NCBI RefSeq assembly: GCF_023278565.1
Contig: NC_064672.1
Span: 310,001-374,000, forward strand
DNA from: Colletotrichum lupini
Taxonomy: Eukaryota; Ascomycota; Sordariomycetes; Glomerellales; Glomerellaceae
Direction of reading: 5' to 3'
DNA: 64,000 nt
Position 1 is the first letter of the stretch. Each line of letters starts with the position of its first letter. The notes beneath the pieces are model-generated. The model had not been told where the DNA came from and made no database searches. It saw only the letters and a program-made list of their open reading frames with translations. Shown here piece by piece: positions 24,695 to 36,355 of this stretch. Both the position numbers and the translations under genes were made by a program.

Positions 24695-24722
24695 AGTCGA
24701 CCCACCCCCTTTTGGCCACCCC
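24695..24722 (+). repeat. Left terminal inverted repeat (28 bp)
   Basis: Starts agtcgacccacccccttttg and matches the reverse complement of 26537-26564 without mismatch; the two sides diverge from the 29th base. Confidence 0.92.
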
Positions 24723-24949
24723 CCCCTTTTGGCCACCCTATCAAAACATGGTATCAAAACATCGCTACCAACTACACTTAATTAATTAACTATCTTCTAC
24801 TACCACAATAATATAGTTATTATTCTCTTTAGGTAATTCGACCCCTACGAGTCGACTAGGACTAACTAAACGGTTATTAAAGTCCTCCTAAGCTCTCTAT
24901 ATATCCTAAATATTCGCGAACCTAGTATTTAAGTCTATTAGTATACTTT

Positions 24950-26170
24950 TTTTTTTCTACGGCCTTAATCGGTTAACTTTAGCTTTTAGAATTTAAATAT
25001 AGTACTAAGATGCTATTAGATAGTAGGCCTACTCGCTAAATACTTTTTTTACCTTTTTAAATAGTAGTCGTTAAGTATTATAGTTTAGACTAAGCTTTAT
25101 AAATAACTTTAACTAATCGTAGAGCTTATTAGCCTTTTTAGGTATTAATTAGTTAATAATAGACGCTACTAATGCCTAGTTAATAGCTTTTCTAGTATTA
25201 CTAATTATTTACTTAGTATTTGCGGTTTTTTTAGTTAGTATGACTAGGTTAGGTAGGACTATTAAATTAGTAAGTAGTCTAGCTATATTAGGGAGATATA
25301 GTCTAGTTACTTTCTACTTACTTCGTATATTTAATAATATTAAACTAGCTAAACGAGCTTTTTAATAATAGCTTAAGAAGTACTACTTTTTAATAATAAT
25401 AGAATTATCTACTACATCCTCTTTACTAAGCTCCTTCCTATACTTAAACTTAATAAGTCTAAAGATAGCTATATCTAACGGCTAGAGGATATAAGAAGTA
25501 TATAGTAATAAGAATAGTAAGTAAACGTTATTTTTATAGCATTTTTATATAAATTCTGTCGTCGTATAACTCCTATAGCTATTTAGAACTAATAGTCGAG
25601 GCTTATTAAGTATGCTAAGCCCCCTAAGGGGGGGGGTCTTAGTCTATAATAAGAACACTATTTTTAACTACTTAAGGGTAGTTTTGTCGGTCGTCTAGTT
25701 ATTATCTATTACTATGAACTCCTAACTAGCATAAGGGTTAAGTTTAAGTAGAAACTACTACTACTATACCGACTTTCCCTTATATATAACTAGTAGTTTA
25801 ATAGCTCGATTATTAATAAAAATATACTCGATTATAAATACCTAAGTACGCGAACTAGGCTCTTTTTTTTATATTACTATAGTCTCTACCTTACCCAAAA
25901 CTAGGTTATTAAATCCCTTGCCCTCTAGGATATTAGTCTTATTTATATTATACTTATTAGCCTATTTAATATTACTGATCTCTAGTATATTAAGTAATTT
26001 AAACTATAACTTAATTATATTAGTAGTAGCCCTATTTAGATACCTCGAATTAATAATACGACTTCTCTAGACCTTAATTCATAAGTTCCTCCTTAAAAAA
26101 GCGTCTATTTATCTCTTCTTAAGAGGATTTATGTCCCCCTAGGATCTTAGAACTCGCTTAGCGAATTTTA
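24950..26170 (-). pseudogene. Relic of pogo-type transposase (DDE superfamily)
   Basis: Minus-strand translation keeps family landmarks between stops: KYNINKTNILEG near 25965-25920 (family N.DETGI..G, catalytic Asp now Asn), PRLLVLNSYRSYTTTEF near 25600-25545 (family RLL.LDGHGSH.T.EF, with D to N, G to S, H to Y), then YLLFLLLYTSYILQPLDIAIF near 25520-25460 (family LPPHTSH.LQPLD). All changes are C-to-T type on one strand or the other. The N-terminal DNA-binding half lies nearer 26200 or beyond and is too degraded to read. Confidence 0.85.
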
Positions 26171-26536
26171 TAAGCTATTTATAGGTTAGTATAATACTTA
26201 GATTATACTAAATACGAACCTACTAAGCTAGCTAGTCTTCTTATTACAGAGGAAGCCTCTGGAGGTCTACGAATACTATTACCCTCGTCTAGTAGCCTTT
26301 TTTATAGTTACGAAGAGTTAACCTTAGAACTCCGAACTTAATCGAGGCCCGATTAACTAAGAGACCTCTTTTAATAGCCTTAAGAGCCTAAATAACTTTA
26401 TTTTCGGTATACGAGATTATTATATATCGATAAATAAGTATATAAAAAAGAATTGTATTTGGACGATTTTTGTAATTGTTATGGTGGTTTGAAAATCGTG
26501 GGTAGGGTTTTAATGCGGTGGCTGGGATGGAGAAAT

Positions 26537-26564
26537 GGGGTGGCCAAAAGGGGGTGGGTCGACT
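26537..26564 (-). repeat. Right terminal inverted repeat (28 bp)
   Basis: Exact reverse complement of 24695-24722, followed by TA. The adjoining 26450-26536 is not RIP-mutated. Confidence 0.92.
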
Positions 26565-26566
26565 TA

Positions 26567-27650
26567 CTTAATGGCGCCGGGCGACGAATGTGGCTTGGAC
26601 ACTTGACTACGTGTAAGTTGTCAGGTATCCAAGGTAGTCTGATATCAGAAAAGCTCGCCTAGCGAGACTGCGCAACCTTCGACTATCTCCGACCAATTCA
26701 CTTGATGAGGTGCCTGGTGCACTGACAGACGATAGGAGTCACGAAATCAATTTTGGGTTGCTGCACGGGGACGTGATGAACAAAATTCACAGATCGTGAG
26801 AATAGCGCATAAGCCAATACCATTAATGACCGCGGCAAACGATAGCACAATTGTGCAGCATCAGGTCTAAACAGTACGGAGTATCCAAACTTGTGTCAGA
26901 AGAAGCGCGTGCTCCAAAGGGTTTTAGCCGAAGGCGTTTGACTACGAGGGCTGGCCTATGAGCCGTTTGACTTTCGACCCCCGGTCTGGCGGGCCTACGA
27001 GAGATGCTCCCCTCCTATGGCTGTTCGAACGAACAAATACGGACGTCTCGGCGCAGCCAAACCGGAGCAGGTACGGGCATGTATGGTCTGGTTGCCTGTC
27101 TCCAAAGTGGGAACCAGTCTGGAATCTTGTGGGTGTCAGCTCATCGCACGGAAAGTTTGCTCAAGCAGAAATTCAAGCTCAGTTTCCCAAATCAATGCCT
27201 TGTTAAGAGACTTGGAAGCATGATCTTGCCACGTGCAGTCCAGGTGCAAGAATCAAAGAACTACAACGACACTGTGCGTACTGCACGCTCAGAGTTCAAG
27301 CTGTCACTAGGCCAAAGGATGAGTGGACAGAACGGACATCCAGGGCCGACCCCTTTATGCTATTTCTGCGGCAAGGCGCAAGAAGCGCGTCGAGGATCGT
27401 ACAGTGAGGTGTACGGAGAAGTCGGTAATTGCGCTCAATTTGTTAGAGTTCGACCACTGACAATTCGGCTTGCACCGAAAGCGAAAGCCCGTATTGCACT
27501 TTACAGTAGGGGCCAAGCGATGGTCTGCGCGAGTCAGGGGTCTTTCCCAGGAACCTCAGATCTTTTATAAGGATTGAGGCGATTATTGATCGTGGACGAA
27601 GGATCACGGTTGAAATTATTTTGGTTTACTCAGCTGTCCGTCGGACCATC
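26567..27650. other. Intergenic DNA upstream of the subtilase
   Basis: About 1.1 kb of normal composition. A 188-codon + strand frame (27004-27570) has no recognised domain, Arg/Ser/Gln-rich low-information composition and overlapping open frames in other registers, so I do not call it. The subtilase promoter should be in the distal part. Confidence 0.45.
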
Positions 27651-30550
27651 ATGAAGTCATTCATTAAGCAGGCTGCCTTCGCAGCTTGCCTCCCATGCTT
27701 GGTTGTTGCTGATTACAATGACGCGTTTGTTGTTGAGTTCGATTCATCAGTGCAATTGGTAAAGCCACCCAAGTGTGTCCCGGTAGCGTAGATGCCACTA
27801 ACCTAGCAACAGAGCATAGCAGATCTCATCAGCCGGACTCAGGCATCTTTGGCAGCTTCTGGCTTAGACTGCACTGCATCTTCGCGATATCATTTCACTC
27901 ACGCTGTATTTCAAGGCGGATCTTTCAACGTCGACTGCACCAACAATGGAGTTTCTCAGAAGGCGGTGCTGTCGACCATACAGTCGATTGATGGCATTCA
28001 GAAGGCCTGGCCTGTAACTTCAGCAGCACCAGCCGTCCACATACCGAGAATTCCAGGTATTTCTGACGGCGATTGGGGAAGCAGCACTCATGGTTCGTCC
28101 AAGCGCGACTTGTCTCAGGTCTTGGCTCTCCAAGCAAGAGACAATATGGCAGCCGATACCTTGCCGACGCATGTTGATACTGGGGTGTCGAAGCTACACG
28201 CCAGCAATATCACTGGTAAAGGCATCCGTGTGGCAGTCATTGACAGCGGTTTCGACATCGATACTCCGGGCCTCAGCAAGACCAACATTGTCTATGCTCA
28301 CGACATGACAGACGGCGACAATGATGTTCGTGACAACTGTTCCTTCCATGGCACTCATGTTCTGGGTATTGTAGGAGCCAAGGGTGATGAGGGGAGGTTT
28401 GGTGTCGTTGGCGTGGCCCCTGATGCCACATACGAGCTTTACCGCATCACAGGTTGTACTTCAGGAACTACGGATGACGCGATCATCAACTCGTTCCTCG
28501 AAGCTGCAGAAAGAGGCGTCGACGTTATATCATGTTCATATGGGGGTGCCCTTACTTTCCCTGAAGGTAATTCGGCCCCATTCTAAGTTCTAAACTCAAA
28601 GAAGGGGAAGTACTGACAGGTTCAAGACCCCTGGTCTATCGTAGCCACACGACTGTTTAACAACGGCACCTATATCTCCCTTGTAGCCGGAAACGGTGGC
28701 CCTGGCATCTTCACAGGCGCCAGCCCTGGGGGTGCAGATGCTGTCGCCGCCGTTGGGTCTACCGACAACTCGCAAACTCCTTACTACAACTGGGGAGGCA
28801 ATTGGACCGCGGGAGGTGAAGGTGGATCGCTTCGCTTTGTCCCTGGCATGCCGTTCGACTTCCCATCAAAAGAAGGGCTGACAGTCTGGACTTCAGACAC
28901 ACCCAACACCAATGGTTGCCAGCTGCTCCCTGATAAGTCTAGTTTGCCGGCCGACTTGTCCAAAGTCGTTTTCCTCTCCCAGTTTGACCAATGCTGGATG
29001 GCAGCCGATAACTCTACAGTCTCACTCACGAAAGAGTTTGGCATCCCTTATGTCATGTACTACAGCTGGAGCAATTACACGGTCTCTGAAGGCCCGCTAT
29101 TCCTCAAGGTCTCCGCAGCAAACCAGAAAGGGGCTGTCACGGTTGACTATGAAACAGCAAAGCAACTACTGGATGCCAAGGCAAAGCACGGTTCCGTTCA
29201 GGTGTTCCTTGCCAACGAGGTCTCTGTTGCAGATGTTAGTCTCACTTATAAGGCCAATAACCGCTCTGGTCTCATGAGCTCCGTATTCACCAGCTGGGGC
29301 CCAACTCTTCGAGCAGGATCCATGCCCGCATTCCATGCCCCCGGAGGAAATATCTTGAGTACTTTCCCTGGATGGCTTGGAGGCTATGGAGTGGTCAGTG
29401 GTAAGTTGAACCTCTATCCGCGAGCTGTGCGAGCACTGTCATTGATAGGTGTGTTACGTTAGGCACTAGCCAGGCCACCCCGTTTGTCGCCGGCATCGCT
29501 GCGCTTGTGAAACAGCAGCATCCAGATTACAGCTCTGAAGATATCCGGAATGTCATCGCGGCCACATCACGGCCTGTCAAGTGGTACGATGGAAAAGGAA
29601 ACACTGGAGACTTCCTGGCACCCGTCTTCCAACAAGGGTCTGGCCTTGTCGACGCGTGGGGAGCAGTTCACTCGACCACATTACTCAGCGCCTCTGCCCT
29701 TTCATTCAATGACACGGCTAACCGCCCCAAAGAGTTAACCTTCACAATCAAGAACACCGGGTTGAAGACTACCACCTACGATCTGAGTCATGTTGGAGCC
29801 AGCTCTGGCTATGTGCTTGAGAAGGTGGATAGCTACCAACTCACTGAGGCCGTGGTGTATCCAGTGTACGCCGAAGTCAGCATCAACCCTACAACTCTCT
29901 CAGTTGAGCCAGGGAAGACAGCCACTGTTTCGGTTTCGGTCTCAAAAGAGCCCGCTTTGTCGGAAGCTTCAACTCGTGTGTCCTATTTTGGAGGCTACAT
30001 CAACATTGAAGCCAAGGGTGCAGCTGACATCAACAAACTCTCGCTACCCTACACCGGCTTCGGCGCGCCATTGACTACCTTACACAGCATCAACCGGGAC
30101 ATATCTTATCTGTCGTCATACAATGTAACTGCCGGCAAGGCATCGCATGCCGAGCCAGGCCGCGTTTATACCTGCACGTTGAACATCACCGCAGATATTC
30201 CAGCTTCGTTCCCAGGCAATGAGTTTCCCGGCATCGAGGTCTTCCTCTTCTTGCAGTCGCGCAACATGAGCATTCACATGGTAGACGCAAAGACTGGAAA
30301 TGTAGTGGTCAACTCCTACCAGAGTACGTCAGAGGTCCCATGGAACGGTTCCACTTGGTATTGGGATGGTTCCGACGATAACAAAGCTCCCGTGCCGGCT
30401 GGTACTTATATCTGGCGCGTCAAGGCCCTGAAGATGCTTGGAGATGCGGCGAAGGAGGAGGACTGGGAAACCTGGGAAGCCGGTACATGGGTTCTGGAAT
30501 ACACTGCTGACAGCATCTTCCCTTCGAGTTCAACGATTCCGAAAAGGTAA
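27651..30550 (+). CDS. Secreted subtilisin-like serine protease (S8), PA and Fn3-like domains
   Basis: Four exons: 27651-27758, 27807-28566, 28627-29400, 29463-30550; 909 aa. Residues 1-20 are a signal peptide (hydrophobic, ending near VVADYND). An inhibitor-I9-like propeptide follows (AFVVEFDSS..., A.RYHFTHAVFQGGSF). Catalytic Asp182 is in VAVIDSGFD, His217 in FHGTHVLG and Ser550 in GTSQATPFVAG; that motif is split by intron 3. The long insert between His and Ser contains a PA-like region (TNGCQLLPDKSSLP, VVFLSQFDQCW). After the catalytic domain comes an Fn3-like stretch (PKELTFTIKNTGLKTTTYDL, LSVEPGKTATVSVSV). Architecture resembles vpr/C5a-peptidase-like fungal subtilases. Expected to digest extracellular protein; several N-glycosylation sequons are present. 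A cluster role is unlikely but not excluded. Confidence 0.93.
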
Positions 30551-31179
30551 CGCAATAATATGGGAACACCGAAATAGATAAGGTCAATGCAAACCCAAAT
30601 GATGAAGTCTGGCGAAGATGGGATACACATCCAGTGGTGTTGAACACGACCAGATAAAGTAAATTTATAAGGTCACCACGAAGAAGAAACTCAAACAATT
30701 GGAGTCTCCGTTCCCATCTTGAGCTCTTCAACAACGTTGCCTACCTTAGCCTGGGGAGTCGCGACAGGTTAGTCAACCCCTGTTAAGCTCGCTTGCGATG
30801 ATGAGCCACGCTTGGCACTGGTCAGAGAAGTAAGACCTAGCGGAACAACCTTGCTGCCTTGCACGTACAGAGGACTTTTTACTTCCCAGTTCGGGCAAGT
30901 TTGTCTCAATGAGCCGGAAAAGATCCAATGATATCATTCTTCTGCATAGGTTTGCGGCGAAGTGCATTTACACATCATGTGGTCTGTCTTGTCTTCTGGC
31001 AATGCTAAGAGGATCCTCCTGCTTAATTCTCGGACTTTAAATAGCTGCAAAGCCATCCACAGAGCTATCAGTCTCCGCTTTTATTTTGTGCTATAACATA
31101 TCGCTTGACCTCTATCTAACGCACAAAGACTTGAGCAATACAAATCTAAATTTCTCACGCACTGCGATCCATTTTCAGT
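30551..31179. other. Intergenic DNA, subtilase 3' to next gene
   Basis: No convincing coding sequence. Holds the subtilase 3' UTR and the promoter of the gene at 31180. Confidence 0.5.
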
Positions 31180-31806
31180 ATGGGCTGGTATGAAATCACC
31201 GACGACTATATTAAAGACTCGAAGATCAACATCCCAGTATGCGAAACTCTCCAACTCAGAGATGTTTACGGCGGAACCCAAAGAACCATATACCGCGTTG
31301 ACCAGAGCGGACGACAGTTTCCAGTGTGGACTGTCAACGAGAACATTGAAAGCGGCGTACTTGCGATTGTCTCCGCCGACCCCAGAGCACAGGTCCCCGC
31401 AGGCAATGCCGTTGGTATCATCAAATACCACACCATGTCCTCAAGAACACAAATCACCCTACGCAGATCAGAACTCAGTCTGGGGCTTACGGACTACAGC
31501 CATGGACACGAAATCAACTTCAACGGCTGCAACTACCGATGGGTTATGTCCAAAAATACCATGTCGACGAACACGCTTTACCTGAAGACCGATGGGAATC
31601 GAATTTTAGCAAGATGGTCAGGAAAGCCCGAAAGTCGAGGGGGCGACCCAAGTCCGGTTTTTGAACTATTCGTTCCCCCTCAAACGCTGGACATGGACTT
31701 TTTGGTAGTCACCGGTTTGGCGGCTGCAGGATACTGGAAGAAGGCAGACAAGCTCAAGAGCCCGATAAGCAAGATTTTGAAGATTATGGGAGGCCTGGGT
31801 CCATAA
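31180..31806 (+). CDS. Tubby C-terminal-like / DUF6593-type protein (208 aa)
   Basis: Single exon of 208 aa, no signal peptide or clear membrane segment. The pattern of alternating strands fits the beta-barrel of small fungal tubby-like (DUF6593/LURP-type) proteins: GVLAIVSADPRA, QITLRR, an aromatic turn (NFNGCNYRWVM), TLYLKTDGNRILARWSG, a strand (PVFELFVPPQ) and a final hydrophobic helix (DMDFLVVTGLAAAGYWKKADK). No catalytic residues are evident. The family's function is unknown; the fold assignment is inference from pattern, not search. It is convergent with the P450 downstream (140 bp between stop codons). Confidence 0.7.
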   Translation: MGWYEITDDYIKDSKINIPVCETLQLRDVYGGTQRTIYRVDQSGRQFPVWTVNENIESGVLAIVSADPRAQVPAGNAVGIIKYHTMSSRTQITLRRSELSLGLTDYSHGHEINFNGCNYRWVMSKNTMSTNTLYLKTDGNRILARWSGKPESRGGDPSPVFELFVPPQTLDMDFLVVTGLAAAGYWKKADKLKSPISKILKIMGGLGP

Positions 31807-31946
31807 GGTAAATTTGTTCTGGCAGGTAGTGGCATTGAAGCCCATCATGCTTTTCATTTAAATACCAATCGGCTAAGACTGTTGTAAATGCAAGGATCCT
31901 CGTGGCCTGCGTTGAAAGATTGTTTATTCCCACTTTCGGTCAGGTT

Positions 31947-33604
31947 CTAGATTGCCAAAGGACGGCTCTTGATGTGCACCAACAGAGGTGGTTTCTTCCA
32001 GATGGACCAGGCTTTGTGCTTAGAATATGGCTGTGTCCAATTGGTCGAAGACGAATCGAGCTTCATATCGAATTCCCATAGCAGTCGCGAAATGATGACG
32101 CGCATCTCATTGTATGCCAAGTGTTTCCCGATGCAATTGCGAGGGCCATACGAGAATGGCTGGATAGCGTCCCGCTTGTCCGCATAAAATGGAGACTTAG
32201 GGTCTTGAGCAACACTGGGAAGCCATCGTTCAGGAGCAAAGCTCTCTGGCTCAGCGAAGTTGGAAGTTGATAGACCGGCAGCGGAGTGATGAACCCCAAC
32301 ACGAGTCTTTAACACGTCTCTGTTAGCAAATTTTCAAGCTTGGACGAGGAGAGGGTCAAAGACTGTGAAGCACTTACCCCTGGAGGGAGAAACATTCCTT
32401 CAATGTACACTGGTTCTTTTGTGTCCGGAACAATTCTCTCAAGCGAAGTCGGCACGGGTGGATAGAGTCTGAAGGTCTCGTTGAGCACAGCGAGGAGGTA
32501 AGGCAGACGTGCCGTAGCATCCGTAAAGTTGATTTCGCCGGGTGACTTGAACGCCGCTCTGACTTCTTCAACTGCTCTTCTGTGTGCATGAGGCGTCGAT
32601 AAGAGGTAGAAAGTGCAAGCCGTCATCAAAGTGGCCGTGGTATCACTCCCGGCGACGAAGAGGGTATTCGAGTTTGTGACGATCTCTTCGATGGAATTAA
32701 TACTCTTCTCGTCTCTCCCACGGAGCAAACCTTGCATAAAGTCTTTGCGGATGATTTCAGAGTCATTCCCCAATCGCTTGTTTACGGCTTTTCTGGTGTA
32801 GTCAAACTGGTCCATAAAGCCCTTCTGAACATCCCGCGCTAAAATCGGCAAGACGATCCACGATAGCGGGCCAAGTAGTGTGTTAAGTTCGAAGAGCTTT
32901 CTAGCTCGCTCGATAAACATGAGGACAGAGCTTACCACATGATGGAACTCGTTATTGTCGAGACCACCCAAAGACTCTCCGAACGTCAAGTCGCCGATAA
33001 TATCGAAGGAAGCGATATGGAACCATCTCCACATCTCTGTCGGCATTCGGGACTCAGCCACATCTGATAACCTTCGTACGAGCTTATCGACATAGTCGTG
33101 AATGATCGGCTCTTGGTCAGCCAGAGACCGTGGCGAAAAAGCGTGGGCTACTCCTCGGCGAATCCGAGCATGGTTGACATCATCGGCGTCGAGGATGTTG
33201 GAGTCAGGGTCGAGTTGCTTGGAGGCACTGTACTTTGGAAACTGCCCGTGCCCATGGCCGTAGATAGTCTTCCAGGCCTGGCTTGTCGTAAATGTCACCG
33301 CATCTGGCGAATAACGTACAACATTGCCGTATTTCCTGTGAAACTCGCGGATATCTTGGTCGATGGTGCCGAACAGTATCTTGAATTTGGGAATGAATGG
33401 GAATATGGTCCATAACTTGGGGCCTGGAATGTGACTCAACCGCGAGAAATACGCTTGATAAATGCCTCGAGCTAGATAAAAGAGCAGGCAAGAACTGAGT
33501 GCCACTAAAGCAATGTGAGCCAGCGGCTGAGTTCTCAACAATAAAAAGGAGCTCAAAGCCATTGTAATAATATGGACTGAGCTGCCGGTCTTGGTTAAGT
33601 CCAC
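31947..33604 (-). CDS. Cytochrome P450 monooxygenase
   Basis: Two exons on the minus strand, 33604-32378 and 32306-31947 (71-nt phase-0 intron), 528 aa. A second in-frame ATG at 33562 (MALSS...) would give 514 aa and puts the membrane anchor (hydrophobic residues about 16-48) closer to the N terminus. Landmarks: proline hinge SHIPGPKLW (57-65), I-helix AGSDTT (318-323), K-helix ETFR (376-379), PERW, haem loop FSYGPRNCIG with Cys467. All essential residues are present. An ER-bound monooxygenase needing a P450 reductase; the substrate is unknown. Same strand as the Baeyer-Villiger gene 557 bp upstream. Intron donor gtaagt, acceptor ttaaag. Confidence 0.94.
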
Positions 33605-34161
33605 GACCCAATCGACGCCAGGTCCAACGCTGGAACTGAACGTCTTTATGTCCGCAAGGTGCTACCGCAGAAGCCCCCTCTTGACTGACGCCCATAAAGC
33701 CGCCATCACATCTGTAACATCATGACTCCACTCCATTACTCAGTTTCTTGGCATATAGCTGTCGCTTGGTAAGATAGCGACGTTATCGCATGATTTGTTC
33801 CGTTGCACAACGTCACGTTTGATTCCGCCTCTCCCCCGTAACGGATGTGCCCATCCTTGCTCGACGGCTGCCGGACCAGGGCTGGAAGACACTACGGAAC
33901 GGTCCGTAGCCTGCAAGTGGCTGATGGATGCTCGCATGGAGGACACCGCACACCGCATCGGGGTTTCCTCTTGGCCGCGAACCCGATGTGGCACCGCCGA
34001 GAAATACAATATGCACGCTGCCGCGCCGTGAAACCGGGAACAACGCCGGGTCGGCGCCGAGCTTCCGCAACAGGAAAGAACAGATGGTATATTTCTATGT
34101 TCGACTCACGAGCAAGCAAAACCCCGCACAGTTTCCCCTAATAAACACTTTCCATCCCTTC
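33605..34161. other. Intergenic DNA between P450 and BVMO
   Basis: About 0.56 kb. Contains several overlapping short frames but no recognisable gene. Should carry the P450 promoter and the BVMO 3' end. Confidence 0.5.
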
Positions 34162-35834
34162 TTACTGGACGGTGAAATCCTGGAAGCCCGTGTTGAGCGA
34201 GTCATTGATGCGTCGAGTATACTCGACGACGCCGCCAAGGAAGTTGAGCATCTCTGCTATGAAGTCAGCGATTTTCCTTGAGTATTGAGCAAAAAGGGGC
34301 GGTAGGATGACTTCTTACCTTTAGGCTTCCCTGGAATATTGGTCCCCATGTACTCAGACTTTGTCTGCGGCAGCAGAGTCTCGTCTCCAATACGGTTGAC
34401 AAGTTCTCGCCACTCTTGCTCAACATCCGGACGAGGGTTAATGTAGCGTTTGCCGTTCTTTCGCAAGTGAACAAGTGTGTCGCGGATCCAACCGCCCTGG
34501 AGCTCAGCACACGTAGGTCCGTTGCAGAACGATGTCGGACCTTGAGGCCCGTAGACGAACAGTGCATTGGGGAACCCAGCAGTCATCATTCCAAGGTGCG
34601 TCGTTGTGCCCTTCGCCCACTTCTCTTTCAATGACTGCCCATTCTCGCCTTTAATATCGATCGCCAAGATACCTCCCGTCACTGAGTCAAAGCCAGTAGC
34701 AAGAATGAGAACGTCAAACTTGTGCAGCTCGCCATCGGCGGTGAAGACACCGTCGGGGACAACCTCCGCGATGGCATTGGCCTTGGTGTCAATCAGAGCC
34801 ACGTTGTCACGGTTGTAGACCTCGTAGTATCTCTGCTCGAGAGTAGCTCGCTTGGTTCCGAAGTAGTATGGCGGCTTCTCCGGGGCAAGAAGCTCCTGCA
34901 TCGCGGGCTTATGGACGCGCTCCAGGACCTTGCTGCGCCAGAATTCGTATGCGTGTTGGTTGGCTTCTCTGTTCCGGATGACATCTTGATATGTCCCCAA
35001 CCAGAAAGATAGTCCGCCCTTTGCCCAAATCTCCTCAAAAAATGCCTGGCGCTCCTTTGCGGTTGTCTCGGCACAAGCCTGAGGATTGAATTCGAAGTCC
35101 AGGCCAGCAAAAGTGTTCTTACGAAGCCCGTAAAGCTCCTTGTATGTCTCCTTTTTCTGGTCCTCAATAGAAAGGGGAACTTGTCGCATGGGGAGGGCGT
35201 AGGTTGGGCTGCGTTGGAATACTGTCAGGTGTTCAACTTCGGGGGCAATCTCCTGTATGACTTGAAGACCGCTTGAGCCGTTACCGACGACACCAACTCG
35301 CTTTCCCTTGAAGTCAATACCCTCCTGAGGCCACTTCGAGGTGTGACATGAGACGCCAGTAAAGGAATCAAGGCCCTTGAAGTCTGGGATGTTTGGTTTC
35401 GCAGCGAAGCCAGTACAGAGAATGAAGTATCGGGCGGTCAAGATGGACTTGTCGCCAGTGGTGATGGTCCAGTGGGAACCGATTTTGTCGAAGTCAGCAC
35501 TCACAACGCGGGTGTTGAACATAACGTCCTTCTTGAGATGTAGCTTGGACTCGACATGCTGGAAGTAGTTTCGGATCTCTTCTCTTCCGGGATACTTCTC
35601 GGACCAGGTCCATGGCCTCCAGATCTCTTCTTCAGAGAACTCATAGAGAGGCACGGGTGTATCGACACGTGCTCCAGCGTAGCAGTTCCAGTACCAGACA
35701 CCGCCAAGATCGGCTGCGTCGTCGATCACAAGGGTCTTGAATCCAGCCTTTCGGAGTTGGTCAAGGGTGTAACATCCGGCGAAGCCACCACCAACGATGA
35801 TAACATCGTATTCGGGAGAGGACAGAGAGCCCAT
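34162..35834 (-). CDS. Type I Baeyer-Villiger monooxygenase (FAD/NADPH)
   Basis: Two exons, 35834-34319 and 34256-34162 (62-nt intron), 536 aa. The second exon encodes 31 residues starting AEMLNFLGGVVEY; the uninterrupted frame would instead run into the intron and end at a different tail. First Rossmann motif GGGFAG (15-20), second GNGSSG (184-189). The BVMO fingerprint FxGxxxHxxxWP is present as FTGVSCHTSKWP (158-169, His164). GGVWYWN and GARVDTP (43-60) match the CHMO-like group. The enzyme inserts oxygen next to a ketone to give an ester or lactone; cytosolic. Divergent from the SnoaL-like gene at 36356 across a ~0.5-kb shared promoter, suggesting co-regulation. Confidence 0.94.
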
Positions 35835-36355
35835 CTTGCTGGGAAGGAATTATAAACAAACTTAAGCCGGAACTCGGTAGGGTAGGAAGTCTAGCTAATG
35901 AGACCAATGATCATGCAATTGACTGAAAATAGAGATATGAGCAAGAACCGCATGCACCTTTATGATGCAGTTGAAGCATGGCGCCGAATGTGAGAGCTCA
36001 TCGCCCCACGAGCTCACATAGGTGCGGGCAAATTTCCGCAGGGTTTTCCGGGTTGGCGGGCCTATTTGGTTCATTTACCTCTGCTCTCTCGACCATCATT
36101 GTGTAATTGGCTCTGGCATTTTCCAAGTTCGCAAGGGGTTGCGAAACTTGCGAATGATTGTTCGGACGGACTAATTCATGGCTAGAATTTGTCCGCGACT
36201 GCGCGGGCCGCATAGCCAACTGCGGCGATTTTCAGGCTCATAGCGAAGTCTAAATATGGAGACACTGCTCTCTGCCGTAACTTCCTTTCCCACTGATTGC
36301 TGAACCGTCCACAGGATAGACACAATATCTTGATTACTCTATAAGCACACTCAAC
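35835..36355. promoter_or_regulatory. Divergent promoter region, BVMO / SnoaL-like gene
   Basis: 521 bp between two start codons pointing away from each other. It contains CGG-type half sites (for example ccgg near 35869 and cggacgg near 36164) that a Zn2Cys6 regulator could bind, but such triplets are common and no strong palindrome stands out. Confidence 0.4.

Larger units (their letters stand above)
24695..26564 (-). mobile_element. Pogo/Fot1-type DNA transposon, RIP-degraded interior
   Basis: 1870 bp bounded by perfect 28-bp terminal inverted repeats (24695-24722 and 26537-26564; both read agtcgacccaccc inwards) and TA duplications. Size and termini fit the fungal pogo/Fot1 group. The outer ~80 bp on the left and ~110 bp on the right have normal composition, whereas the interior is AT-rich and CpA-free. 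The transposase relic is on the minus strand. Not autonomous. It sits between the SDR and subtilase genes. Confidence 0.92.

Noticed and set aside
27004..27570. 188-aa plus-strand frame upstream of the subtilase
   Set aside because: No domain, low-information composition, overlapping frames in other registers and no promoter or intron support.
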